From positions 99,702 through 163,701 of the forward strand of contig JAUSMY010000023.1 in the NCBI GenBank assembly GCA_030646035.1: a DNA stretch of 64,000 bases. Reading direction: 5' to 3'. Made by a program: the position numbers and the translations under genes. This DNA comes from Thermodesulfovibrionia bacterium (lineage in GTDB: Bacteria > Nitrospirota > Thermodesulfovibrionia > UBA6902). The stretch's first letter is position 1; each line of letters begins with the position of its first letter. Under the pieces are notes generated by a model. The model was given only the letters and a program-made list of their open reading frames with translations. It was not told the origin of the DNA and ran no database searches. Shown piece after piece: positions 9,350 to 17,295 of the stretch.

Positions 9350-11371
9350 TTAATAGCTCTCAAAATCTTTCTTCAATAAACCTTTGAAATTATAACATTT
9401 AAATATGCTGTATTCTCTCAGGACTTTATCGTCTCTTCTGTAAACTGTAAGGATCTCCTTGCTGTAATGTGCAAAAGCGCCCTCAAGCTCCTTTGGAAAG
9501 CTCTCATTTCCCATGCTGATAAAGATGGCGTCATAACCCGAAAGTGTTTCAAACCCCTCCCACATATCATACTGGTTCATCCTTCTGCCGAAATTGGCGT
9601 TATATGTGACCGGGTGCGACTTCATGTAAAAAGCAAGTTCGCCTGAGACCTGGTACTTGTCGGAAAATATAAAGACCCCTCTCTCGCTTGAAGAGCGCAT
9701 ATCATCGTATATCTCATCTGCCTTGACGCCGAGCTCCTGCCATCCCTGAAGCCTTGAGGTCGGGTCTTGTTTAACAGGCAGGTGTATCAAAGACGGATAA
9801 TATGTGATTACAGCAAAGATGAGCAGGATTACCAATGAGCTTACTGTTAATATCTTCAGGGCTTTATCGCGCATATCTTTGTTTATAAAATAATCCGCAG
9901 ATGCGATGAATGCTGTTATATAGGCGTGCATCGCCCAGTTCGCCTGCACCTTTCCCTGAAGGCTCTTTATTAAAAAGAAAGAGAGCACAGGGAACCAGAA
10001 CCAGAATAGAAAGCGCAGGTTCTGAAGAGCTTTAAATGACCGCCTGTTCTTTGCAGCCCCATACAGCAGCATAAAGAATATAAGCGGGCTTATAACACCT
10101 AACTGCGAACCGATAAAATCAAAAAAGTATTTAAATGATATTTTAAAGCCTTCTGAAATATGCGCCTGGCCTGCTGTATGTTTCAATGTGACCCAGTCAT
10201 TGCCTGCATTCCAGATAATGACCGGGCTGAATACAAGGATGCTGACAAGCAATGCGATATACGGCTCCTTCCTGCTGAACCATCTCCGCTCTTCTTTTGA
10301 AAAGAAGAGAAAGAAGAAGCCGCATATATAGAAGAATGCCATTGTATATTTTGTAAGGAGCCCAAGCCCGATACTGATGCCGAGGAGGATCCATACAAAA
10401 AGTCCGTGTTCACTGCTTACCGCCTTCCAGAAGAGATAAAGCGAGAGCGTCCAGAAGAAGATAAAAGGAGAATCGATCGTCATCAATATGCCGTATGCTG
10501 AAAAGAGAGGCGTTAACTGGATCAATAAACCTGCTGCGCAAGACTTGAGGTGTTTCTTCTCATCATGGGCAAAGAGATCCATCGTCAGCAGGTAAAGGAA
10601 GATAGAGCTGAAACCCAGAAATACAGGAGCAAGAAACCTCACTCCAATGAGGTTGTCACCAAGTATCCATGTAGTAGCGGCTATGAGCCAGGCGATCAAC
10701 GGGCCTTTTGAGTAATAGCTAAGGTCGAGCCTTCTTGCCCACTCCCAGTAATGCGCCTCGTCCGGGCTCATGTCAAGCGGGCCGGTGAATATATAGTAAT
10801 AACGGAAGAAGGTCAGGGCAAGCAGGGATGTGATGAATATTGTCGCGGCAGGCTTTTCTTTATAACCTTTAACAAACCATTTTTGAAGGTCGATTATCAC
10901 CCATGCGGTCACGCCTCCCCATATGGCTCCGGCTAATACATCAGAAGGATAATGAGCGCCGATATAAATTCTGGAGAAGGCGACGAGCATAGCTAAGGTA
11001 AAAGTTGCAAAAGCCGTCCGCCTGAAGAAATGCGCAAATACAGCTGCTATCGCAAATGAGTTCACCGAGTGGCCGGAAGGAAATGAAAAGGAACTGCCGC
11101 ATGCGGTAAGGAGCCTTATGCCTTCAAGCGCATGGCACGGCCTCGGCCTTTCAAAGATATGTTTGAGGATGTTTGCGCTCGAATCACCAAGGGCAAATGC
11201 CAGAACGCAGAGAGAGAGGACAAAGAGCGTCTGCTTCCTGTCTTTAAAAAATTCATAACTGACTATCAGAAGAAAAGGCAGATAAGCCCTGTTAGAGATA
11301 AAAGGCATTATAAGGTCAAAGAAGCTGTTCTGCATGGAATTGTTTATGAAGAAGAAGAGGGATGTATCCAT
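9350..11371 (-). CDS. Fused PAP2 lipid phosphatase and GT39 glycosyltransferase
   Basis: A 673-aa membrane protein with two modules. Residues 1 to about 165 are a complete PAP2 phosphatase: KHIFERPRP (K-x6-RP), SFPSGHS, and SRIYIGAHYPSDV (SR-x5-H-x3-D). From about residue 175 it is a GT39/ArnT-like glycosyltransferase. The first periplasmic loop carries the DE motif MSPDEAHYWEWAR, followed by about ten membrane helices and a soluble C-terminal domain. ArnT-type enzymes move a sugar from undecaprenyl phosphate to lipid A, and PAP2 enzymes such as LpxE remove lipid A or polyprenyl phosphates. A fused remodelling enzyme fed by the adjacent GT2 is a reasonable inference. No obvious ribosome binding site precedes the ATG. 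Confidence 0.85.
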   Translation of the reverse strand: MDTSLFFFINNSMQNSFFDLIMPFISNRAYLPFLLIVSYEFFKDRKQTLFVLSLCVLAFALGDSSANILKHIFERPRPCHALEGIRLLTACGSSFSFPSGHSVNSFAIAAVFAHFFRRTAFATFTLAMLVAFSRIYIGAHYPSDVLAGAIWGGVTAWVIIDLQKWFVKGYKEKPAATIFITSLLALTFFRYYYIFTGPLDMSPDEAHYWEWARRLDLSYYSKGPLIAWLIAATTWILGDNLIGVRFLAPVFLGFSSIFLYLLTMDLFAHDEKKHLKSCAAGLLIQLTPLFSAYGILMTIDSPFIFFWTLSLYLFWKAVSSEHGLFVWILLGISIGLGLLTKYTMAFFYICGFFFLFFSKEERRWFSRKEPYIALLVSILVFSPVIIWNAGNDWVTLKHTAGQAHISEGFKISFKYFFDFIGSQLGVISPLIFFMLLYGAAKNRRSFKALQNLRFLFWFWFPVLSFFLIKSLQGKVQANWAMHAYITAFIASADYFINKDMRDKALKILTVSSLVILLIFAVITYYPSLIHLPVKQDPTSRLQGWQELGVKADEIYDDMRSSSERGVFIFSDKYQVSGELAFYMKSHPVTYNANFGRRMNQYDMWEGFETLSGYDAIFISMGNESFPKELEGAFAHYSKEILTVYRRDDKVLREYSIFKCYNFKGLLKKDFESY

Positions 11372-11409
11372 CGGATAATTTTATATGGAAAGAAGGACAA
11401 TGTAAACAG

Positions 11410-11445
11410 AGCGGGGCTGCCGTTGAAAAAAACGGCAGCCCCGCT
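11410..11445 (-). terminator. Intrinsic terminator after the beta-barrel gene
   Basis: A perfect 15-bp stem, 11410-11424 paired with 11431-11445, closes a 6-base A-rich loop and is very GC-rich. It lies 29 bases past the stop of the outer-membrane protein gene on the minus strand and is followed there by a short T-rich stretch (CTGTTTACA). It should insulate the beta-barrel gene from the PAP2-GT39 operon that starts 39 bases further on. Confidence 0.85.
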
Positions 11446-11473
11446 AAAATGTATAGCTGTAAATGCAGCTGTT

Positions 11474-12160
11474 TTAGTAATGCCACCTCATGCCTGTGAA
11501 GAAGCTGCTTCCGCCAACATCAAGGTCATGCTTTGAAGCGGAGGAGCCCATGGCATCAAGCACCTTATCGTCGGCGTTATCAACTGTAAGCGATGTGTAC
11601 TTGTATTCAACAAAGATACTTACAGGGAAGCTTGTGTTGCTGTTGTCAAAGAACCAGTCGATGCCGGCAAGGCCGTGGTACCCTAATGTATTGGCGGTCT
11701 CACTCTCATTAAAGACAGCCGGGCTTGTGTCTGAATAATCAAAATCTACCCATGTGTGGTAAAAGTCAATACCGCCGCCTATGTAAGCCTCAAAAACCCT
11801 GTTGAGAGGGATATGGAGTTTTAAGCTCGGAGAAATATAGAGGTTATCGATGTCGACTTTGGAATTATCACCGGCAGAGAAGACGTTGCTGTATGTAGAT
11901 TTTGAGCTGTTGTAACCCACAGGGATCTCGATACCAAGATTAGGCGTGAGCATTCTTTCATATGACAGCTCAAATGCAAGGCCGTTATAGTCGGCAGCAT
12001 CAGCTCTCCAGAAATCCATAAAGTCGCTATCCGGATAAACATGGCCTCCTATCTTTAAGGCTATGCTGTTATCCTTTGATAACCGGTCCGCCTGTTGTGC
12101 GTACCCCTGGCTGCAGATAAGAAGTAAAGCTGACAATGCAAAAAAAATGGTCTTTTTCAT
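11474..12160 (-). CDS. Outer-membrane beta-barrel protein (OmpW/OmpA-barrel-like)
   Basis: A 228-aa secreted protein with signal peptide ending SQGYAQQ (about residues 1-21). The rest alternates polar and aromatic residues in strands such as GLAFELSYERML, NLGIEIPVGYNSS, LYISPSLKLHIPL, FEAYIGGGIDFYHTW and FPVSIFVEYKYTSL. It ends in an aromatic residue (FFTGMRWHY), the usual signal for outer-membrane barrel insertion. It looks like an eight-stranded porin-like barrel. AAGGAGAG sits upstream of the ATG. It has its own terminator and no clear operon partner. The cargo or role cannot be deduced. Confidence 0.8.
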   Translation of the reverse strand: MKKTIFFALSALLLICSQGYAQQADRLSKDNSIALKIGGHVYPDSDFMDFWRADAADYNGLAFELSYERMLTPNLGIEIPVGYNSSKSTYSNVFSAGDNSKVDIDNLYISPSLKLHIPLNRVFEAYIGGGIDFYHTWVDFDYSDTSPAVFNESETANTLGYHGLAGIDWFFDNSNTSFPVSIFVEYKYTSLTVDNADDKVLDAMGSSASKHDLDVGGSSFFTGMRWHY

Positions 12161-12209
12161 AATACCGAACTCTCCTTTTTTAAGATTTTAGGTTTAATGA
12201 TCTGGTCAA

Positions 12210-14015
12210 TTAATTGGCAACAGACCTGGTTCTTCTCTTCCATATAATAAAAGCCAGAACAGCCAGCGCTAAAAGAAACGCAAAAGGATATTTAACACAG
12301 TAAACAACAGGCGTCAGTATGATCCTTGAGATAAGCATCAATGAACTGTGATGCGATATAAAATCAGCTGCCGGCGGCGAATATGTGTAATACACTTTGA
12401 CAAATTGCCTTCCTAATGAGTTTGTAAGCAGGTGCATGTCCCTGAACTTTTTCAGCACCTCAACCTCAGGCGCAAGGTAGCTGCCGTATGCAGCGGTTGC
12501 TATGAAACATCCGCCGGTTCCGCCTCCGCTCGGGTTAAGTGAAGGTGCAAGCGGGTCTACGCCTAATGCATCTCCAAGCTGTATCCTTCTTTCTTCAGTC
12601 ATCGGGCCTGAGCAGACAGGAATTTTGTCGCTGGCTGTTACAAATGCTCCTGTTGAAGAGAGGGTATTCAGTACCGCGTCTACTGTTGCGGCAGGGTTTT
12701 CATCTTTTAAAATAGCCCATGTGCCTGCTGCATGCGGCGCTGCCATTGATGTGCCGCTCCACGATGCGTAGCTGTTGTCAGCCGCTCCTGTTGAGGAATA
12801 GATATCAACGCCGGGCGCCCAGAGGTCCAGAAGCTCAGGATGCCAGTTTGAGAACCATGCCTCAGCATTATTGTCAGCAACAGCTCCGACTGCGATGGCG
12901 GATGAGACACATGCCGGTGCAGAAATACCGTCGCAGAAGCCGTCATTTCCCGAAGAGACAATGGTTGCTATATCAGCGCTGCGGAGGTTATCTATGGCAA
13001 GTTTATACTCGGCATATGTTGTGTCGCATGATGTTTGGTCAGAAAAGGACTCGCCGCTAAGGCTCATATTTACTGCGGCTATGCTGTAGCTGCCTCTGAT
13101 CGAGTAGACATAGTCAAGCCCTTTGATGACATCAGAATCAAAAGCAATAACACAGTAGTCAACTCCATTACATTCATTCACACCCTGTCCGGAAAAGCGT
13201 GAAAAGACCTGTACATCGATTATGTCAGAGTCCTTGGCAACTCCCTTGAGAATAGGGGCGTTTCCCGTGGCTATACCGGCTACATGTGTTCCATGGTCAT
13301 AACCTTCGAAATTACTTGGATGATGAGCTGCTGCGCCTGAGGCGATCATCTCATTCAGGCCGTTAGGGCAGTGGCCTCTTGTATCAGAGAGTTCCTGGCC
13401 GTTGGCAAAACATGCTTCTACAATATTCTTGCCTGTAAACATCTGATGGCTCTTCCTGATCCCTGTATCAAGAATGGCAACATACCATCCTTCACCTGTA
13501 TATCCGGCTGCCCATGCCGCGTCTGCGCCTATTATGTTGACGGTGTTGTTAAGAGTGGTTTTCACAATACGGTCTTCAGATATCCTGGTCACATTCGGGT
13601 CAGCTTCAAGAGCTATCAGGCTATCAAGTGTGACGCTCATCGCAAGCAGGGGGAGGGTCGAATATGTATGAGTCACATTGTATGAGGTGGAATAACTGCC
13701 CAATTGGGATATCACTTTATCTGCAGTAGAGCTTATCTGAGCAGATAATGTAAGGTCAGCATCCGGAACCCCGAAAGTGCTCTGCCCGGGCCTGACGGCC
13801 TTGACACCGGTTGAGGCCCTTGTCAGAGAATTTATACCCAGAACATCGAGCGTCACCAATATCTTTGCATAGCCCTGGCTCTGAATGGTTGATACAATCG
13901 CGTTTCGGTTCAGGGTCTTATCCGCATCTGCTGCGCTGCTCTCTCTGACTGCGCAGATCGCAAAGATAAAAAAGCATAATAGTATGGCCGGTAATATTTT
14001 GCGGTTATTAAACAT
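12210..14015 (-). CDS. Secreted subtilisin-like S8 protease with CFI-box C-terminus
   Basis: A 601-aa subtilase. Signal peptide at residues 1-28, an inhibitor-like propeptide (about 40-155), then a catalytic domain with Asp183 ([12 protein letters not shown]), His241 (YDHGTHVAG) and Ser423 ([12 protein letters not shown]). A Gly/Ser-rich linker leads to the CFI box [19 protein letters not shown] (Cys503), a conserved amphipathic region, and a final membrane helix with a basic tail (IIWKRRTRS). That tripartite end (Cys motif, helix, basic tail) resembles a C-terminal sorting or anchoring signal. AGGAG precedes the ATG. The next gene upstream carries the same C-terminus, so the two are likely a duplicated or functionally paired set. 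Confidence 0.9.
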   Translation of the reverse strand: MFNNRKILPAILLCFFIFAICAVRESSAADADKTLNRNAIVSTIQSQGYAKILVTLDVLGINSLTRASTGVKAVRPGQSTFGVPDADLTLSAQISSTADKVISQLGSYSTSYNVTHTYSTLPLLAMSVTLDSLIALEADPNVTRISEDRIVKTTLNNTVNIIGADAAWAAGYTGEGWYVAILDTGIRKSHQMFTGKNIVEACFANGQELSDTRGHCPNGLNEMIASGAAAHHPSNFEGYDHGTHVAGIATGNAPILKGVAKDSDIIDVQVFSRFSGQGVNECNGVDYCVIAFDSDVIKGLDYVYSIRGSYSIAAVNMSLSGESFSDQTSCDTTYAEYKLAIDNLRSADIATIVSSGNDGFCDGISAPACVSSAIAVGAVADNNAEAWFSNWHPELLDLWAPGVDIYSSTGAADNSYASWSGTSMAAPHAAGTWAILKDENPAATVDAVLNTLSSTGAFVTASDKIPVCSGPMTEERRIQLGDALGVDPLAPSLNPSGGGTGGCFIATAAYGSYLAPEVEVLKKFRDMHLLTNSLGRQFVKVYYTYSPPAADFISHHSSLMLISRIILTPVVYCVKYPFAFLLALAVLAFIIWKRRTRSVAN

Positions 14016-14222
14016 GGCATTCTCCTGTGTTTATTTTTTGATTATCTTAATTTAAGGGCCTGCTTTTACCTAAGATTATACTCGAAATGTCTTCAGAATG
14101 CGCAAGTTTTTTCATGCCGCAGGAGTAAGGAGCGGCAGTGTTTTGCAGCGTCCCTCATTCCTGAATTCATGCCGACATTTTCATAAATCTTATCAGCTTA
14201 TCGGGGTGACTGCAAGTTTTGT
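14016..14222 (-). promoter_or_regulatory. Spacer between the two proteases with a possible -10 element
   Basis: A 207-base gene-free spacer. On the minus strand a TATAAT occurs at 14080-14075, about 60 bases upstream of the downstream protease start, without a convincing -35 at the right distance. I see no strong terminator after the upstream protease. A 6-bp GCCGC/GCGGC hairpin near 14118-14140 is not followed by a T-run on the minus strand. Confidence 0.3.
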
Positions 14223-16496
14223 TCAGGAAATCGACTCTCTTTTGGTTTTAGGCAAAAGAATTGTTATCAGCAGAAGAATTGAAATAAAGAATATGGATGA
14301 GGCAAGAGGGTGTTTTACGATCAATATGACAGGAAGCAGAAAGGCCCTTGTGATAAACTTCAACCCTTCATTTTCTCTAATAGTATCAGCAAGAGCAGGC
14401 GAGTATCTGTAGTAGAGCTTTACAAAGCTTCTCCCCAAGGTATTTGTCAGAAGATGCCTGTCCCTGAAATGTTTTAATATCTCAACCTCAGGCGCAAGAT
14501 AGCTTCCATATGCCGCGGTTGCTATAAAACATCCGCCGCCACCTCCCTCACCGCCGCCACCCCCACCGCCTGTGTCCACGGTTGCCTCAGCCGCCTGAAC
14601 CGCATTAAAGGCGTTTAATCTGCCGCCGGTCAGTACCTTGCCTGTGAGGCTTGCGGCGGTATCCACATTGTTGAGGATAATATCCTTGACCTGAAGATTG
14701 GTGAGGTTAGGATTGACTGCGAGTATAAGCCCTGCAACTCCTGAGACGTGCGGCGTTGCCATGGATGTGCCGCTGTAATTATAGTAACTATACCCGCTAA
14801 TGGTTATATCACTCATTTCAAGCCTCACATTGTCAATATAAACACCATCATAAACAGTATCAATATCTGTGTCCATCCCGAAGCCGAAACAGAATTTGTC
14901 ATAAGTCTCGGCAACAGGTGTAAGGTCTGCTTGATCATTAAGGACAAATAGTCCGTTTGTATCCCCTGTCCTGTAGTCTATCCAGTCCCATGCGGCATTA
15001 TCACATATTCCATCATCGATGCCGTCATTATTAACATCAGTATCAGTATATTTTATATCCAGGAAGTCCCACCCGTGTTCAAGTTCCCCCTTCCAGTCAA
15101 ATTTAAGCGTATAACGCTTGCCGTTGGCAGAAGTTATCGGGGTCATGTAGCCTGCTGTTGAGAGTGTATCGTTTTGATAATTTGCGCCAGGAGGACTGTC
15201 CTCAAGGCTGTTGCTTACTCCGGCCCCTGTTCCTGCAGTTACTGCCCAGGTGAAGTTAGTGCCAAATCTGCTCCATCCCTGTAGTGGAAGGGCGCCTGTT
15301 GTACCTTCAAAGCCGAGAGAATCATATACAGTAACAGGTGCTCCGTAGCTGTATTGCGGTATCGTGCTGTATATGCTTACACCCGGCGCCCCGAGGTCAA
15401 CAGTTGTTGGGCCGTAGCTTGAAAAGGACGCGAGCTTGTCCTGATTGTCTGTGGCTGCTACAGCGATTATGTTATTGCTATCGTAGCTCGCAGGATATGT
15501 AGGGCTTGTGTCATTGCTTCTGCTTGTATTGCCAGCGGCAAAGACAAATAAAACATCTGACCCATATATCTCTATCGTATCTTCAAGAGAATGAGAAAAG
15601 CCGCCGCCGCCCCAGCTGTTGTTAATTATTCTTGCGCCGTTGTCAACCGCATACTGGATAGCGAGTATCGCGTCGGATGTGGTGCCGCTTCCGCTTAAGC
15701 CTAAGAAACGGAGAGGCATTATCTTTGCGTTCCACATTACCCCTGTCACCCCGAGCGCATTGTTGCCTTGCGCCGCGATCGTGCCTGCGACATGAGTGCC
15801 GTGTTCATTTAGGTCAAAAGGAGAGCCGTCATGCTCAACAAAGTCCCAGCCGCGACAGTCGTCGGTATATCCATTGCTGTCATTATCAATACCATCTCCG
15901 CATTCACCGCAGTCATCTATGAAACCATTGAGGTTATCGTCAATGCCGTTAGTACAGTTACCATTTGCCACTTCAGCGTTGTTTATCCAGATATTGTTAG
16001 AAAAATCAGTATGGTTATACGCAACGCCTGTATCCACTACAGCGATTATCACGCTTTCTGAGCCTTTAGTCAGGTCCCACGCTTCAGGGGCGTCAATATC
16101 AGCGTCAGAGGTACCGCCAGATTGTCCGGTATTATTCAGCCCCCATAGCTGGGTAAATGATGTGTCATTCGGCGTGACGGCAAGAGTATGCACAATATAA
16201 TTCGGCTCGGCATACTCGACATTCGGGTCTTCTTTATACTTCATGACCGCATCTTCAACGCTCATTCCAGCAGGAAGTTTCATGTGATGTATCTTGAGCC
16301 TGCTGAATTCTCCTTTTGGGGTGGCTTTCAAGACAGAATGAACATTCTGCATACTCCTGACGTCAGCGATGTCTCTGAATTTTACAAGCACTTCTCCGGG
16401 GACATACTCAGGTTCGGAAGCAAAGACATTATTATATGCAAGGTTGGTGATGGCAAGGATAATTAAGGCAACGAGAGACAGCGCGGATTTTTTCAT
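14223..16496 (-). CDS. Secreted S8 protease with MopE-like insert and CFI-box C-terminus
   Basis: A 757-aa subtilase (start chosen at ATG 16496, which gives a clean signal peptide MKKSALSLVALII; the frame stays open 7 codons further). A fervidolysin-like propeptide covers about residues 30-105. The triad is Asp155 (VVDTGVAYNHTD), His232 (NEHGTHVAG), Ser578 (SGTSMATPHVSG). Two insertions stand out. Residues about 178-214 form a Cys/Asp/Asn-rich repeat (CTNGIDDNLNGFIDDC, then a second copy) like the MopE putative metal-binding motif. Residues about 385-570 form a beta-rich jelly-roll-like domain just before the Ser loop. A poly-Gly linker precedes the CFI box (Cys656) and a final membrane helix with a basic tail. 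Confidence 0.9.
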   Translation of the reverse strand: MKKSALSLVALIILAITNLAYNNVFASEPEYVPGEVLVKFRDIADVRSMQNVHSVLKATPKGEFSRLKIHHMKLPAGMSVEDAVMKYKEDPNVEYAEPNYIVHTLAVTPNDTSFTQLWGLNNTGQSGGTSDADIDAPEAWDLTKGSESVIIAVVDTGVAYNHTDFSNNIWINNAEVANGNCTNGIDDNLNGFIDDCGECGDGIDNDSNGYTDDCRGWDFVEHDGSPFDLNEHGTHVAGTIAAQGNNALGVTGVMWNAKIMPLRFLGLSGSGTTSDAILAIQYAVDNGARIINNSWGGGGFSHSLEDTIEIYGSDVLFVFAAGNTSRSNDTSPTYPASYDSNNIIAVAATDNQDKLASFSSYGPTTVDLGAPGVSIYSTIPQYSYGAPVTVYDSLGFEGTTGALPLQGWSRFGTNFTWAVTAGTGAGVSNSLEDSPPGANYQNDTLSTAGYMTPITSANGKRYTLKFDWKGELEHGWDFLDIKYTDTDVNNDGIDDGICDNAAWDWIDYRTGDTNGLFVLNDQADLTPVAETYDKFCFGFGMDTDIDTVYDGVYIDNVRLEMSDITISGYSYYNYSGTSMATPHVSGVAGLILAVNPNLTNLQVKDIILNNVDTAASLTGKVLTGGRLNAFNAVQAAEATVDTGGGGGGGEGGGGGCFIATAAYGSYLAPEVEILKHFRDRHLLTNTLGRSFVKLYYRYSPALADTIRENEGLKFITRAFLLPVILIVKHPLASSIFFISILLLITILLPKTKRESIS

Positions 16497-16536
16497 TATT
16501 TTATTATAGCATTGCATTGTCTGTGGAAGAAACAGT

Positions 16537-17295
16537 TTATGTCAAGGCATCAGAAAGCCTTGCAAAGTCTTCTATGCCAAGGGTTTCTGCCCGAAGTCTC
16601 GGGTCGATGCCGGATTTATCCAGCGCATCTTTTATCCCTTCAAACTTCTTAAGGCCGTTCAGTATCGTCTTTCTCCTCTGTGAAAACGAGGCCCGGACGA
16701 TCTTTAAAAAGAGCTCTTCATTCTTAATGTTAAATCTGGGCACGGATGATACCTTGAAATGAAGCACTGCTGAATCAACCTTTGGCGGAGGGGAGAATGC
16801 CTTTTTTGAGACACTGAATTTAAGCACAGGCTCTGTATACAGCCGGGTTGTAATTGAGAGAACGCCGTACTCTCTGGTGCCGGGTGACGCTGTTATCCTC
16901 TTTGCGACCTCTTTCTGCATGAGCAGCGTCATGGACGGCATCTTCTCTTTATACTCAAGCAGTTTAAAGATAATAGGGGTAGTGATGTAATATGGAATAT
17001 TGGCAACGACCCTGAAATTTCCCTTGATATCTTCATACGGAAACTTAAGCGCGTCACCCTGAACTATCTCGACATTCTTTCTCTCTGCAAGCTCGTCTGT
17101 AAGCCTCTCGATAAGCCTCTTGTCAAACTCTATAGCTATTACCTTTTTAGCCCGCTCCGAAAGTATCCCTGTCAGCCTGCCAAGTCCCGGGCCTATCTCA
17201 ACAACCGTATCTTCATCCGTAACACCGCTGCAGTCAACGATCTTGTTTAAGATATTCGGGTCGAATAAAAAATGCTGTCCAAATGGGCGTTTCAT
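16537..17295 (-). CDS. rsmA: 16S rRNA (A1518/A1519-N6,N6)-dimethyltransferase RsmA (KsgA)
   Basis: A 252-aa SAM-dependent RNA methyltransferase acting late in 30S subunit assembly. Seen: N-terminal KRPFGQHFLFD, SAM motif I VVEIGPGLGRLT (about residues 31-42), acidic post-I IEFDKRL, and the catalytic NIPYYITTPI (about residues 98-107). The start codon overlaps the addA stop by 4 bases, so it is translationally coupled to the helicase-nuclease gene. Confidence 0.95.
   Translation of the reverse strand: MKRPFGQHFLFDPNILNKIVDCSGVTDEDTVVEIGPGLGRLTGILSERAKKVIAIEFDKRLIERLTDELAERKNVEIVQGDALKFPYEDIKGNFRVVANIPYYITTPIIFKLLEYKEKMPSMTLLMQKEVAKRITASPGTREYGVLSITTRLYTEPVLKFSVSKKAFSPPPKVDSAVLHFKVSSVPRFNIKNEELFLKIVRASFSQRRKTILNGLKKFEGIKDALDKSGIDPRLRAETLGIEDFARLSDALT

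Noticed and set aside
11132..11536. 134-codon plus-strand ORF across the PAP2-GT39 start and terminator
   Set aside because: Antisense to two well-supported genes and reads through a perfect terminator hairpin.
14523..14580. CCGCC-rich stretch that looks like a simple repeat
   Set aside because: It encodes the poly-Gly linker before the CFI box of the protease, so it is coding low complexity.
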